NCBI GenBank assembly: GCA_002428265.1
Contig: DIUR01000015.1
Location: forward strand, 1 to 6,419
Source: Bacteriovoracaceae bacterium UBA6153
GTDB taxonomy: Bacteria; Bdellovibrionota; Bacteriovoracia; Bacteriovoracales; Bacteriovoracaceae
Reading direction: 5' to 3'
DNA length: 6,419 nt
Shown: piece by piece, positions 1 through 6,419 of the stretch
Numbering within the stretch: position 1 is the stretch's first letter
Layout of the letters: each line of letters opens with the position of its first letter
Notes under the pieces: model-generated
What the model saw: only the letters and a program-made list of their open reading frames with translations
Database searches by the model: none
What the model was told of the DNA's origin: nothing
Translations under genes and position numbers: made by a program

Positions 1-203
1 GCATAAAAATTTGTGGCAATAAGTGGGTATGATCGAGGACAGATTGTGATGATATTTACGATCCCGACAGAAAGAATCAAGAGTTAGGGCTAAGTTTAAA
101 ACCGAGCCGCTGAACCCTCCACTGATAGTGAATTTTACAAGATGTATTGACTGGCCATGGCGCCTGGTCCACCCTTTTGTTTTCGGACATAAATCGTCTG
201 ACA
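1..203. other. Gene-free GC-richer segment, possible end of a mobile element
   Basis: No credible gene is seen here: all six frames are broken by stops, and the longest open stretches (about 50 codons on plus near 53-220, 37 codons on minus near 75-190) resemble no family I recognise. Bases 101-203 are about 49% G+C by hand count, while 204-298 are about 25%, so composition changes abruptly. Overlapping palindromes TGGCCA, CCATGG and GGCGCC lie at 152-164. The right edge, read on the minus strand, begins TGTCAGACG, a TG-type terminus of the kind several insertion sequence families use (IS21 among them). No matching inverted partner is in the window, so the mobile element reading is only a suggestion. 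Confidence 0.3.
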
Positions 204-260
204 TAGAAATTCTTAAATAATCCTAAATACAATTTGCCCGATAGTCTTGTTATTGAAATC

Positions 261-269
261 TGCTACGAT
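261..269 (+). promoter_or_regulatory. Possible extended -10 promoter element for the kinase operon
   Basis: TGCTACGAT matches the extended -10 pattern TGnTAnnnT and lies 29 bases before the chosen ATG of the kinase gene, in the AT-rich leader. No good -35 hexamer sits 17 bases upstream (the bases there are ATAGTC), which is tolerable for an extended -10 promoter. An alternative pair is TTGTTA at 247-252 with TAATTA at 271-276, spaced 18 bases. Both are consensus matches in AT-rich DNA and therefore weak evidence. Confidence 0.25.
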
Positions 270-288
270 TTAATTACCTAAATTTATT

Positions 289-293
289 GGAAG
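289..293 (+). promoter_or_regulatory. Ribosome binding site deciding the kinase start
   Basis: GGAAG sits 5 bases before the ATG at 299. An in-frame TTG at 287 would extend the protein by four residues, but it would consume this Shine-Dalgarno-like sequence and has no clear one of its own, so ATG 299 is preferred. Confidence 0.6.
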
Positions 294-298
294 TTTTT

Positions 299-3200
299 AT
301 GAAATTAGCACCATACCCACTCAATGAAAGTGAAAGAATTGATAAACTTTACAGTTATCAAATTTTAGACACTGAAGATGACCCTAAATTTGACTTTATC
401 ACTGAAGCGATTGCAAAAATCTGTGGGACTAAAATTGCTCTCATTAGCTTAATCGACAGAGATCGCCAGTGGTTCAAGTCGAGATTCGGGCTTGAAGCTA
501 AAGAGACTCCTCGTGATGTTTCTTTTTGTGGGCACGCTATAATGGGAGATGAAATATTTGAAATTGAAGATTCTGAACTAGATGAAAGATTTTGTGATAA
601 TCCACTTTTCTTAAATGACCCTAACGTTCGTTTTTATGCAGGAATGCCGCTTGTTACTTCCGATAAATACAGATTAGGAACTATTTGTGTCATTGATTCA
701 GTCGCAAAGAAATTAAATGATGATCAAAAAGCCGTTCTGAAGGCATTCGCCAGAAATATCGTAGAACTTTTGGAATTAAATCTAAAAAATAACTACTTAG
801 GTAAACTAACTCAACAATATCTTGATGTGCAAAAAATGGTGCAAGCTGGAGCTTGGGAATTGGATGTAGAAACGGAGCAAACTACATGGTCGGATCAGAT
901 CTATGAAATTTATAAAATTCCCCTAGGCACTCCGACGAATAAGATCGACGGACTTTCACACTACGCTCCACACGAAAGAGAAAAGCTTTCAACACTTATA
1001 ACAAACTGTATCACCAAAGGTGAAAAATTTGACGATACATTTGAATTTTATGATCGTGAAAATAATAAAAAATGGGTACGTTCAATTGGGCGCCCAGTAA
1101 AAGATTTAAAGGGTGTTGTCGTTAAGATCATTGGAACATTCCAAGATGTCTCTGACCAAATAAAAAAAGAAAAAGATCTAGAATTGGTTTTAAGTAGCAC
1201 AAATGAAGGTTATTTTGATTGGCATATAAAAGATGACTATGAATATATGTCTCCACGTTTTTGGGAAATTCTGGGTTATGACTATCGAGAAAAAAAGCAT
1301 CATCCAAGCGAGTGGCAAAATATTATCCATCCTGACGACTTAGACAATGCCCTTATGAATTTTGATTTACACGTCAAGACCAAAGGAGCACACCCGTTTT
1401 GCTTAGATGTGAGATATAAGCATTTTGATGGAAATTATCGCTGGATTAAGTGCGAAGGCAAAGTTGTGGAGTGGGATGAGTTCGGAAATGCCATTAGAAT
1501 GGTGGGAACTCATCAAGACATTCATGAAGAAAGAGTCGTTGCCGGCGAGGCTTCACTTATTAAGAGAGTTTTAGAATCACATGCTATTGTAGTACGTACT
1601 GATGCTAAAGGCATTATTAGTTATGTTAACGATTTATTCTGTGAGATTTCCAAGTACTCAAGAGAAGAGCTCATCGGGGCAGACCACAGAATGTTAAATA
1701 GTGGTTATCATCCAAAAAGTTTTTTCGAAAGAATGTGGTCAACAATACAAACTAAAAATACTTGGCGAGCTGAAATAAAAAATAGAGCAAAAGATGGGAC
1801 GTTTTATTGGGTTGATACGACAATTATTCCCATTATAGATGTTCTTGGTGAAATAGAAGGATATACCGCTTTCAGGTACGATATTACTCAAAGAAAAGAA
1901 GCGGAACTGGCCTTAATTGAGAGTGAAAACAAGCATAAGCAACTCTTTTCACAATCTCGCGATGCTGTCATGACACTGCATCCTCCGAAATGGTTATTTT
2001 CTTCATGCAATCAAGCCACCCTTGATCTTTTTGGGGTAGAAAGTGAAGAAGAATTCGTTACATTAGGCCCCTGGAATTTATCACCTGAATATCAACCTTC
2101 AGGAGAGCTATCATCAAAACTTGCCCCAGAAGCCATTAAAAAGGCAATGTTTGAAGGTAGTCATTATTTTGAATGGACTCATCAGAAAATAAATGGGGAG
2201 ACAATCCCATGTACTGTGCTACTTAGTCGAATCTCACAAGGTGAATCAGCTTACTTGCAGGCAACAGTTAGAGATATATCAAAAGAAAAGCAATTAATAG
2301 ATCAATTATCTGAATCCAATGAATATCTCGATCTTGCTCTAGAGGGTGCAAACTTAGGTGTTTGGGATTGGTACTTAAGTGATAACACTGTTAAGTATAA
2401 TGAGCGCTGGGCAAGACTTCGAGGAGTTGAGTTAAAAGATTTAAATATGAATTTAAAAGATTGGGAATCAAGGGTTCATCCGGATGATCTTTCTCAGGCT
2501 TATGAAAATATTAATAATTATCTTAGTGGCAAGACTTCATCTTTTGAGCACATTCATAGAGTTAAGCATAGTAATGGCAGTTGGATTTATATCCTAGGGA
2601 GAGGAAGATTTTCTGAATTTGACTCAAATGGGAAGCCGCTTCGCTTTACAGGTACAGATATGGATGTTACTGAGCTGATGGTTAACAAAAATAAGCTTGA
2701 GGCGATTCTCAAGTTTTCTCCCGTTGTTCTTTATGAGTGTCTGATTAACAAAAATTGGACTATGAATTTTATTAGTCCATTTATAGAAACAATTTCAGGC
2801 TATAAAGATTCAGATTTTATCAATGATAATGTTGTCTCATTTGCACAAATTATTCATCCACAAGATCAAGCATTTGTTGAAAGCCAGGTTCAAGAATCCG
2901 TTGCTAAGAATTCACAATATAGTATTCAGTACAGAGTTATTTGTAAAAACGGTGGTACAAAGTGGGTTTGGGAGCAGGGAGCAAAAGCGGCACATTCGGA
3001 TCGGTTAATTGGAGTTATTGCAGATGTAACCGATAAGAAGAAAGCAGAAGATATGATGCTATTGATATCACATGTCAGGTCAAAGTTTATCGAAATATCC
3101 ACTAACAAAGAAGCATTCTTTAAGTATTTGCTGGCAAAAGTTTTGGAGATAACTTCTAGCGAGTATGGTTTTATCGGTGAAATACTTGAAGATAATAAGG

Positions 3201-4693
3201 GGAAATATCTTAAGACTTTTGCACTAACTGATATTTCTTGGGATGAGGCTACACGAAAGTTTTATGAAGAGAATGCTCCAGGGGGATTAGAGTTTAGAAA
3301 CCTTCACACACTTTTTGGAGAAGTTGTAAAAACAGGAAAGTTGCTAATAACAAACAATGCCCCGTTACATCCGAAGGCTGCTGGAATACCAAAAGGGCAT
3401 CCTGCACTTACTCAGTTTATGGGCATTCCTATTTCTTATAATGATCACATATTCGCCATGGTTGGTGTGGCCAATAATAAATCGGGATACAAAGAAGAGG
3501 ATTTTAATTACCTAAAACCGTTTTTTGATCTCATTGGGGAAATGATTCATTCCCTTAGAATCTCATCTGAACTTGAGCTACAAAAGAAAATTTCTCTTCA
3601 TAATTCTAAGCTTGCCTCTATTGGTGAGCTTGCTGCTGGAGTAGGGCATGAAATCAATAATCCACTGGCAATCATTCAGGGTCAAATTGAAATGCTAGGG
3701 CAGTTTTGTAAAATTAAAGAGATTAATTATCCAGAAATAGATACGAAAATATCAAAGTCTCTTAAGAGTGTTGAAAGAATAGCTAATATTGTAAAAGGTC
3801 TAAGATCTTTTGCTAGAGCTGATGATCATGACATCTCCATAGTAAACCTTTCCGAGCTTCTAAGTGAAACTCAAGACCTTCTTCTAGAAATTTATAATAA
3901 AGAAAATATATCACTGGATTTTAGAATTGATGATGATCTTTGGGTATTGGGAAGTAGGGGAAGATTGCAGCAAGTTTTTGTTAATATACTTAATAATGCA
4001 AAAGACGCCCTAGCTAATTGTGAAGTAAAAATTATAACCATCCATGCACAAAAAAAATTAAATGCGGTTGAAATAAAAATTTGTGATACTGGACCTGGTG
4101 TACCTGAAAGCATAAGAGATAAAATCTTTGACCCATTTTTTACAACGAAAGAAGTTAATAAGGGTACTGGTATTGGTCTTGCCCTGGTTTCCTCAATTAT
4201 TAAAGATCATAATGGTGTGATTAGTATTGACAGCGGATATGGTCATGGAGCTTGCTTTATAATATCCTTACAAGCACAAGCACAAGCACAAGCACAAGCA
4301 CAAGCACAAGCACAAGCACAAGCACAAGCACAAGGCCATGTTCTTATTGTTGATGACGAAGAGGATCTCCTTGAGATTCTAAAAGATATTCTTGAGCGTT
4401 ATGGGCTAGAGGTATCCACTGCTTCCAACGGCAAAGAAGCTCTTGATTATGTTACAAAGAATTATAATAAAATTGACTTAATTATTTCTGATATGAAAAT
4501 GCCTATAATGAACGGTCCCGAGCTCGCTCGTGCGGTTCATTCTTTTGGAAAATACAAAGGAGCTGTTTTATTTATAACAGGTGGAGTAAATATTTCGATT
4601 GATGAGTTTGGCGACATTGTTGATGGGGTTTTGCCAAAACCCTTTAACAAAGAAACTACAATCGGAGTGATTAAGAATTGGATCAAAAAATGA
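299..4693 (+). CDS. Cytoplasmic hybrid sensor histidine kinase: GAF, six PAS, GAF, HisKA, HATPase, receiver
   Basis: 1464 residues from the ATG, with no signal peptide or membrane helix, so probably a cytosolic sensor. Approximate domains: GAF 15-165, with the common sensor-kinase opening (PLNESERIDKL, ILDT, RDRQWFKSRFGL); PAS 172-285, 292-411, 420-534, 542-665, 672-793 and 798-916; second GAF 936-1086; HisKA with phosphoacceptor His1117 in GHEINNPLAII; HATPase_c with N-box NILNNAKDAL, G1 box DTGPGVP, F box FDPFFTTK and G2 box GTGIGLAL. A (Gln-Ala)10 linker at 1325-1345 leads to a complete receiver (1347 to end) with acidic Asp1352/Asp1353, phospho-acceptor Asp1398, Thr1427 and Lys1447. All catalytic motifs are intact, so it should autophosphorylate and pass phosphate to its own receiver. 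The third PAS has an Aer-like NR.KDGTFYWV motif; ligands are unknown. The stop overlaps the next gene by ATGA, and a downstream receiver/HD-GYP gene suggests the output is cyclic-di-GMP. The domain call is firm; signal and partners are inferred. Confidence 0.95.
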   Translation: MKLAPYPLNESERIDKLYSYQILDTEDDPKFDFITEAIAKICGTKIALISLIDRDRQWFKSRFGLEAKETPRDVSFCGHAIMGDEIFEIEDSELDERFCDNPLFLNDPNVRFYAGMPLVTSDKYRLGTICVIDSVAKKLNDDQKAVLKAFARNIVELLELNLKNNYLGKLTQQYLDVQKMVQAGAWELDVETEQTTWSDQIYEIYKIPLGTPTNKIDGLSHYAPHEREKLSTLITNCITKGEKFDDTFEFYDRENNKKWVRSIGRPVKDLKGVVVKIIGTFQDVSDQIKKEKDLELVLSSTNEGYFDWHIKDDYEYMSPRFWEILGYDYREKKHHPSEWQNIIHPDDLDNALMNFDLHVKTKGAHPFCLDVRYKHFDGNYRWIKCEGKVVEWDEFGNAIRMVGTHQDIHEERVVAGEASLIKRVLESHAIVVRTDAKGIISYVNDLFCEISKYSREELIGADHRMLNSGYHPKSFFERMWSTIQTKNTWRAEIKNRAKDGTFYWVDTTIIPIIDVLGEIEGYTAFRYDITQRKEAELALIESENKHKQLFSQSRDAVMTLHPPKWLFSSCNQATLDLFGVESEEEFVTLGPWNLSPEYQPSGELSSKLAPEAIKKAMFEGSHYFEWTHQKINGETIPCTVLLSRISQGESAYLQATVRDISKEKQLIDQLSESNEYLDLALEGANLGVWDWYLSDNTVKYNERWARLRGVELKDLNMNLKDWESRVHPDDLSQAYENINNYLSGKTSSFEHIHRVKHSNGSWIYILGRGRFSEFDSNGKPLRFTGTDMDVTELMVNKNKLEAILKFSPVVLYECLINKNWTMNFISPFIETISGYKDSDFINDNVVSFAQIIHPQDQAFVESQVQESVAKNSQYSIQYRVICKNGGTKWVWEQGAKAAHSDRLIGVIADVTDKKKAEDMMLLISHVRSKFIEISTNKEAFFKYLLAKVLEITSSEYGFIGEILEDNKGKYLKTFALTDISWDEATRKFYEENAPGGLEFRNLHTLFGEVVKTGKLLITNNAPLHPKAAGIPKGHPALTQFMGIPISYNDHIFAMVGVANNKSGYKEEDFNYLKPFFDLIGEMIHSLRISSELELQKKISLHNSKLASIGELAAGVGHEINNPLAIIQGQIEMLGQFCKIKEINYPEIDTKISKSLKSVERIANIVKGLRSFARADDHDISIVNLSELLSETQDLLLEIYNKENISLDFRIDDDLWVLGSRGRLQQVFVNILNNAKDALANCEVKIITIHAQKKLNAVEIKICDTGPGVPESIRDKIFDPFFTTKEVNKGTGIGLALVSSIIKDHNGVISIDSGYGHGACFIISLQAQAQAQAQAQAQAQAQAQAQGHVLIVDDEEDLLEILKDILERYGLEVSTASNGKEALDYVTKNYNKIDLIISDMKMPIMNGPELARAVHSFGKYKGAVLFITGGVNISIDEFGDIVDGVLPKPFNKETTIGVIKNWIKK
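4270..4334 (+). repeat. Perfect 6-bp tandem repeat (CAAGCA) coding for a Gln-Ala linker
   Basis: Ten full copies of CAAGCA (4271-4330), continued by CAAG and preceded by one matching base, run without a single mismatch. They are read in frame as alternating CAA (Gln) and GCA (Ala), giving (QA)10Q at residues 1325-1345 of the kinase, exactly between the end of the ATP-binding domain (FIISL) and the start of the receiver (HVLIVDDEE). The absence of any synonymous change implies recent expansion or homogenisation, as expected of slipped-strand mispairing. Because the unit is two codons, gain or loss of copies changes linker length but never the frame. Confidence 0.95.
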
Positions 4694-4884
4694 AAATAGA
4701 TGAAATTAAGAATTGTGTTCATGATCTAGCAAACAAGATTACCCTGATTGAAGGAAAACTTGATAAGGCTAGGGCCTTGTCAAGGCAGGATGAGGTTAAC
4801 GTTGAACTTGATAAAGCGATAAAAAATAGTGCTCTCGGGCTAGAACTCTTATCAAGGCTAAAATGTTTACTTGAAGACAATTAA
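4690..4884 (+). CDS. Small stand-alone DHp-like (histidine phosphotransfer-type) protein
   Basis: 64 residues from an ATG that overlaps the kinase stop as ATGA, which points to translational coupling; a weak GGA lies 7 bases upstream. An in-frame TTG at 4678, with GGAG 10 bases before it, would add four residues and cannot be excluded. The protein is predicted all-helical. Helix 1 carries HDLANKITLIEGKL, resembling the H-box of HisKA domains (His, acidic residue, hydrophobic/Asn spacing), with His11 in the phosphoacceptor place. A short polar turn (about 29-35) follows, then helix 2 (ELDKAIKNSALGLELLSRL) resembles the second DHp helix. No ATP-binding domain follows, and none of the classical Hpt length or motif is present. 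Two such hairpins could form a four-helix bundle, as in Spo0B or ChpT, which keep a degenerate ATPase-like domain that this protein lacks. Its place between a receiver-ended kinase and a receiver-led effector suggests phosphotransfer. Alternatives are a kinase-binding decoy or adaptor. Function is inferred. Confidence 0.75.
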   Translation: MKIDEIKNCVHDLANKITLIEGKLDKARALSRQDEVNVELDKAIKNSALGLELLSRLKCLLEDN

Positions 4885-4889
4885 TTTTT

Positions 4890-4893
4890 AGGA
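4890..4893 (+). promoter_or_regulatory. Ribosome binding site for the GTG-started HD-GYP gene
   Basis: AGGA lies 9 bases before the GTG at 4903, within the 18-base gap after the small DHp-like gene. It supports the non-ATG start, which also places the receiver's first beta strand (ETLIIDDEED) at the usual distance from the N-terminus. No separate promoter is visible in so short a gap, so the gene is probably co-transcribed with the two before it. Confidence 0.55.
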
Positions 4894-4902
4894 CATTAGG
4901 TT

Positions 4903-6207
4903 GTGGAAAAGATTGAGACGCTAATAATAGATGATGAAGAAGACATTAGAGATATTGTTGAAATGTCATTAACGGGTTTTTCTCTTTTTAATATGAGTCA
5001 CGCAGAGAGCGGACAAGATGCAATATCAAAAATTAAGCAAAATACTTATGATTTAATAATTTGTGACTTTAATATGGCAAATGGTTCAGGAGGGGATGTA
5101 TACAAATTCTTATTGGAAAATCATATTCTTACAAAGTATGTCTTATGTAGCTCTGATCTACCAACTAAACATTCAATCTTTTCTGATACCAGGTACCTAT
5201 TTCACAATATAGAAAAGCCTAATATCTCAAAAGGTATAAATGAACTTGTACAAAAGTTGATGGCCTTCAAAGAGGTTATTATCAACATAGCTATTGATTA
5301 TGAAGCCATACCGACGAGAATTATCTATAAAATTGGAACGACCCCTTGTGATGTATTTATTAAGATAAATGATAATAAATTTGTTAAAATTCTAAAAAAG
5401 GGCGAGGCTCTTGATGAGGCAGATTATGTAAAATATGAACAGAAACAATTGAAAAATTTCTATCTAGAGTCTAAAAGTGTCGAAGAGTTTAAGAAAGAAT
5501 TTGAGTCTAATGTATTTAGAAAGCTTTCCTTGCAAGATACTTCTGATTCAGGAGTTTTTAGTATATCCAGTGGTATTAATTTGTTAAATTCATATGTTTG
5601 TGAATACGGGTTTAATCATAACATTTCCCGTGCAATTGAGGATTCATCTCGAACAATGGCAGAAATTGTTTCTAAAAATCGTCAACTAGATATTCTTTTT
5701 AAGAAGTTATTTGATAACAATGAATCCTATATAGCCAAACATTCGATACTCTTAAGTGTCTTTGCCCCATTACTTGCTCGTCAGTTAAAATGGAGTAATC
5801 GAATTATGAACGACAAGCTTGTTATTGCCAGCTTATTTCATGATATAACACTAAGAGTAGATCAGATTGAGTCAGTTGATTTTGACAAGTTACTCGCTAG
5901 TGAAAATTTTTTATCTCACTCGATTGAGGCTTCGGAAATCATCATGAAGATAGAAGGAATACCACCTGATACACATGTAATTATCTTGGAACATCATGAG
6001 GGAGGCGAAAAAGGTATTCCGAGGTCTTTCCCATATAGCAAGGTGTCCCCACTGGGGCTTCTTTTCAGTTTTTGTCACATTTTTGTTGATGAATTAATTC
6101 TCAGCTCATCAATTGATGTCGCTATGGATAAAACTCATGCCAAGAGTAACCTTTGTTCACAGTATAAGGTTTTTTATAAAAGCTTAGAAGAACTTGATTT
6201 ATTCTAA
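4903..6207 (+). CDS. Response regulator with divergent HD-GYP domain, probable cyclic-di-GMP phosphodiesterase
   Basis: 434 residues from a GTG start. Residues 1-120 are a receiver: acidic Asp10/Asp11, phospho-acceptor Asp55, Ser83 or Ser84 in the Thr/Ser place and Lys105 in EKP. Residues about 125-200 form a separate alpha/beta segment (PCDVFIKINDNKFVKIL, then a KYEQKQLKNFYL stretch) of the kind I associate with the N-terminal part of some HD-GYP proteins. Residues about 255-400 are HD-GYP-like: His280, the His313-Asp314 pair, His339, His364-His365-Glu366 and Asp396 in FVDEL keep the order and rough spacing of the family's metal ligands. The signature after HHE is GGEKGIP rather than the usual R.DG.GYP, one residue shorter and without Tyr. 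HD-GYP enzymes hydrolyse cyclic-di-GMP to pGpG or GMP; the retained ligands favour activity, but a degenerate sensor role is possible. HDOD is less likely because of the HHE..G.P motif. It is probably co-transcribed with the upstream kinase and DHp-like genes and is their likely output. Confidence 0.85.
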   Translation: MEKIETLIIDDEEDIRDIVEMSLTGFSLFNMSHAESGQDAISKIKQNTYDLIICDFNMANGSGGDVYKFLLENHILTKYVLCSSDLPTKHSIFSDTRYLFHNIEKPNISKGINELVQKLMAFKEVIINIAIDYEAIPTRIIYKIGTTPCDVFIKINDNKFVKILKKGEALDEADYVKYEQKQLKNFYLESKSVEEFKKEFESNVFRKLSLQDTSDSGVFSISSGINLLNSYVCEYGFNHNISRAIEDSSRTMAEIVSKNRQLDILFKKLFDNNESYIAKHSILLSVFAPLLARQLKWSNRIMNDKLVIASLFHDITLRVDQIESVDFDKLLASENFLSHSIEASEIIMKIEGIPPDTHVIILEHHEGGEKGIPRSFPYSKVSPLGLLFSFCHIFVDELILSSSIDVAMDKTHAKSNLCSQYKVFYKSLEELDLF

Positions 6208-6243
6208 CTTTCCCTTGGATGTTGCTCAAAGGAACATGAGTCA

Positions 6244-6419
6244 TTAAATTTTTTCTTTGTAAAGATGTGTTAACTTACCCTTGTTCATAATGTCTCTTCT
6301 TCTCTTGTCGTAGATTTCTGTCGTTGAAATTTTGGAGTGACCTGCAAGCATCTTCGCGCCATAGATGTCGGCTACATTATTCTCTAGTTCTGTGAGGTTT
6401 AGATAATTGGTGATTGCCG
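6244..6419 (-). CDS. Tyrosine recombinase (phage-type integrase), C-terminal end only
   Basis: The gene enters from the right edge; 57 complete codons plus two bases of another are present and end in TAA (6244-6246). The translated end contains LAGHSKISTTEIYDKR, the characteristic end of the catalytic domain: the His of GHS (6337-6339) belongs to the active-site set, and the Tyr of EIYDKR (6310-6312) is the expected nucleophile that forms the 3'-phosphotyrosine bond. AITNYL just inside the edge fits the stretch right after the HxxR motif, which would lie outside the window. A short basic tail (about 20 residues, KGKLTHLYKEKI at the end) follows. The fragment appears intact as far as visible. 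It converges on the HD-GYP gene with 36 bases between the stops. Whether it is a phage, island or housekeeping-type recombinase cannot be told from this end. Confidence 0.88.
   Translation of the reverse strand, partial: AITNYLNLTELENNVADIYGAKMLAGHSKISTTEIYDKRRRDIMNKGKLTHLYKEKI

Noticed and set aside
75..190. Short minus-strand open frame of 37 codons beginning MSENKRVDQ
   Set aside because: Too short, not recognisable, and lying in a segment with stops in all frames; it may be part of a decayed element but cannot be supported as a gene.
2823..3008. 61-codon plus-strand open frame inside the kinase gene
   Set aside because: It overlaps the sixth PAS domain in another frame, has no family resemblance, and the kinase frame is clearly coding.
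2926..3108. 60-codon minus-strand open frame inside the kinase gene
   Set aside because: Antisense shadow of the sixth PAS domain region, with no recognisable domain.
3892..4113. 73-codon minus-strand open frame inside the kinase gene
   Set aside because: Antisense to the ATP-binding domain, whose motifs are intact in the plus frame; the minus translation shows no domain.
4270..4334. CRISPR-like or regulatory repeat array
   Set aside because: The units are 6 bp, contiguous with no spacers, and translated in frame, so this is a coding microsatellite.
4537..4722. 61-codon minus-strand open frame across the kinase end and small gene start
   Set aside because: Its hydrophobic look comes from reading AT-rich coding DNA backwards; it is antisense to the receiver's conserved Thr and Lys.
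6219..6254. Possible bidirectional terminator between the convergent genes
   Set aside because: ATGTT/AACAT (6219-6223 with 6233-6237) makes only a 5-bp AT-rich stem with a 9-base loop, and the T run at 6249-6254 is 11 bases beyond it, so it is not a convincing intrinsic terminator.

Overview
The window is AT-rich (by eye roughly mid-30s percent G+C across the genes) and holds one plus-strand signalling operon of three genes. It is bordered on the left by a more GC-rich, gene-free segment and on the right by the 3' end of a tyrosine recombinase gene on the minus strand. The style of the proteins (a large soluble GAF/multi-PAS hybrid kinase, and a receiver fused to a divergent HD-GYP domain behind an extra alpha/beta domain) suggests a low-GC Gram-negative bacterium. 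A Bdellovibrio/Bacteriovorax-like lineage is possible, but this is an inference from protein style, not a proven assignment.

Layout. Bases 1-203 are stop-riddled, near 49% G+C over their right half, and end in a 5'-TG-3'/CA-type terminus; they may be the end or scar of a mobile element. Bases 204-298 are about 25% G+C and carry the likely promoter and ribosome binding site. Gene 1 (299-4693) encodes a 1464-residue cytoplasmic hybrid histidine kinase: GAF, six PAS domains, GAF, HisKA, HATPase_c, a (Gln-Ala)10 linker encoded by a perfect 6-bp microsatellite, and a receiver. Gene 2 (4690-4884) overlaps it by ATGA and encodes 64 residues that look like a bare DHp helical hairpin with a His-Asp phosphoacceptor motif and no ATP-binding domain. 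Gene 3 (4903-6207) encodes a receiver/HD-GYP-like protein, probably a cyclic-di-GMP phosphodiesterase with a GIP variant of the GYP motif. Bases 6244-6419 encode, on the minus strand, the C-terminal end of a tyrosine recombinase with its catalytic GHS and nucleophilic Tyr motifs.

How the genes may work together. The order suggests a His-Asp-His-Asp phosphorelay: kinase His1117, kinase receiver Asp1398, small DHp protein His11, receiver Asp55 of the HD-GYP protein, and then altered cyclic-di-GMP turnover. The individual domains are well supported by motifs. The relay order and the use of the small protein as phosphotransferase are inference. The least ordinary items are the stand-alone DHp-like protein and the in-frame hexanucleotide tract that can alter the kinase-receiver linker length without a frameshift.
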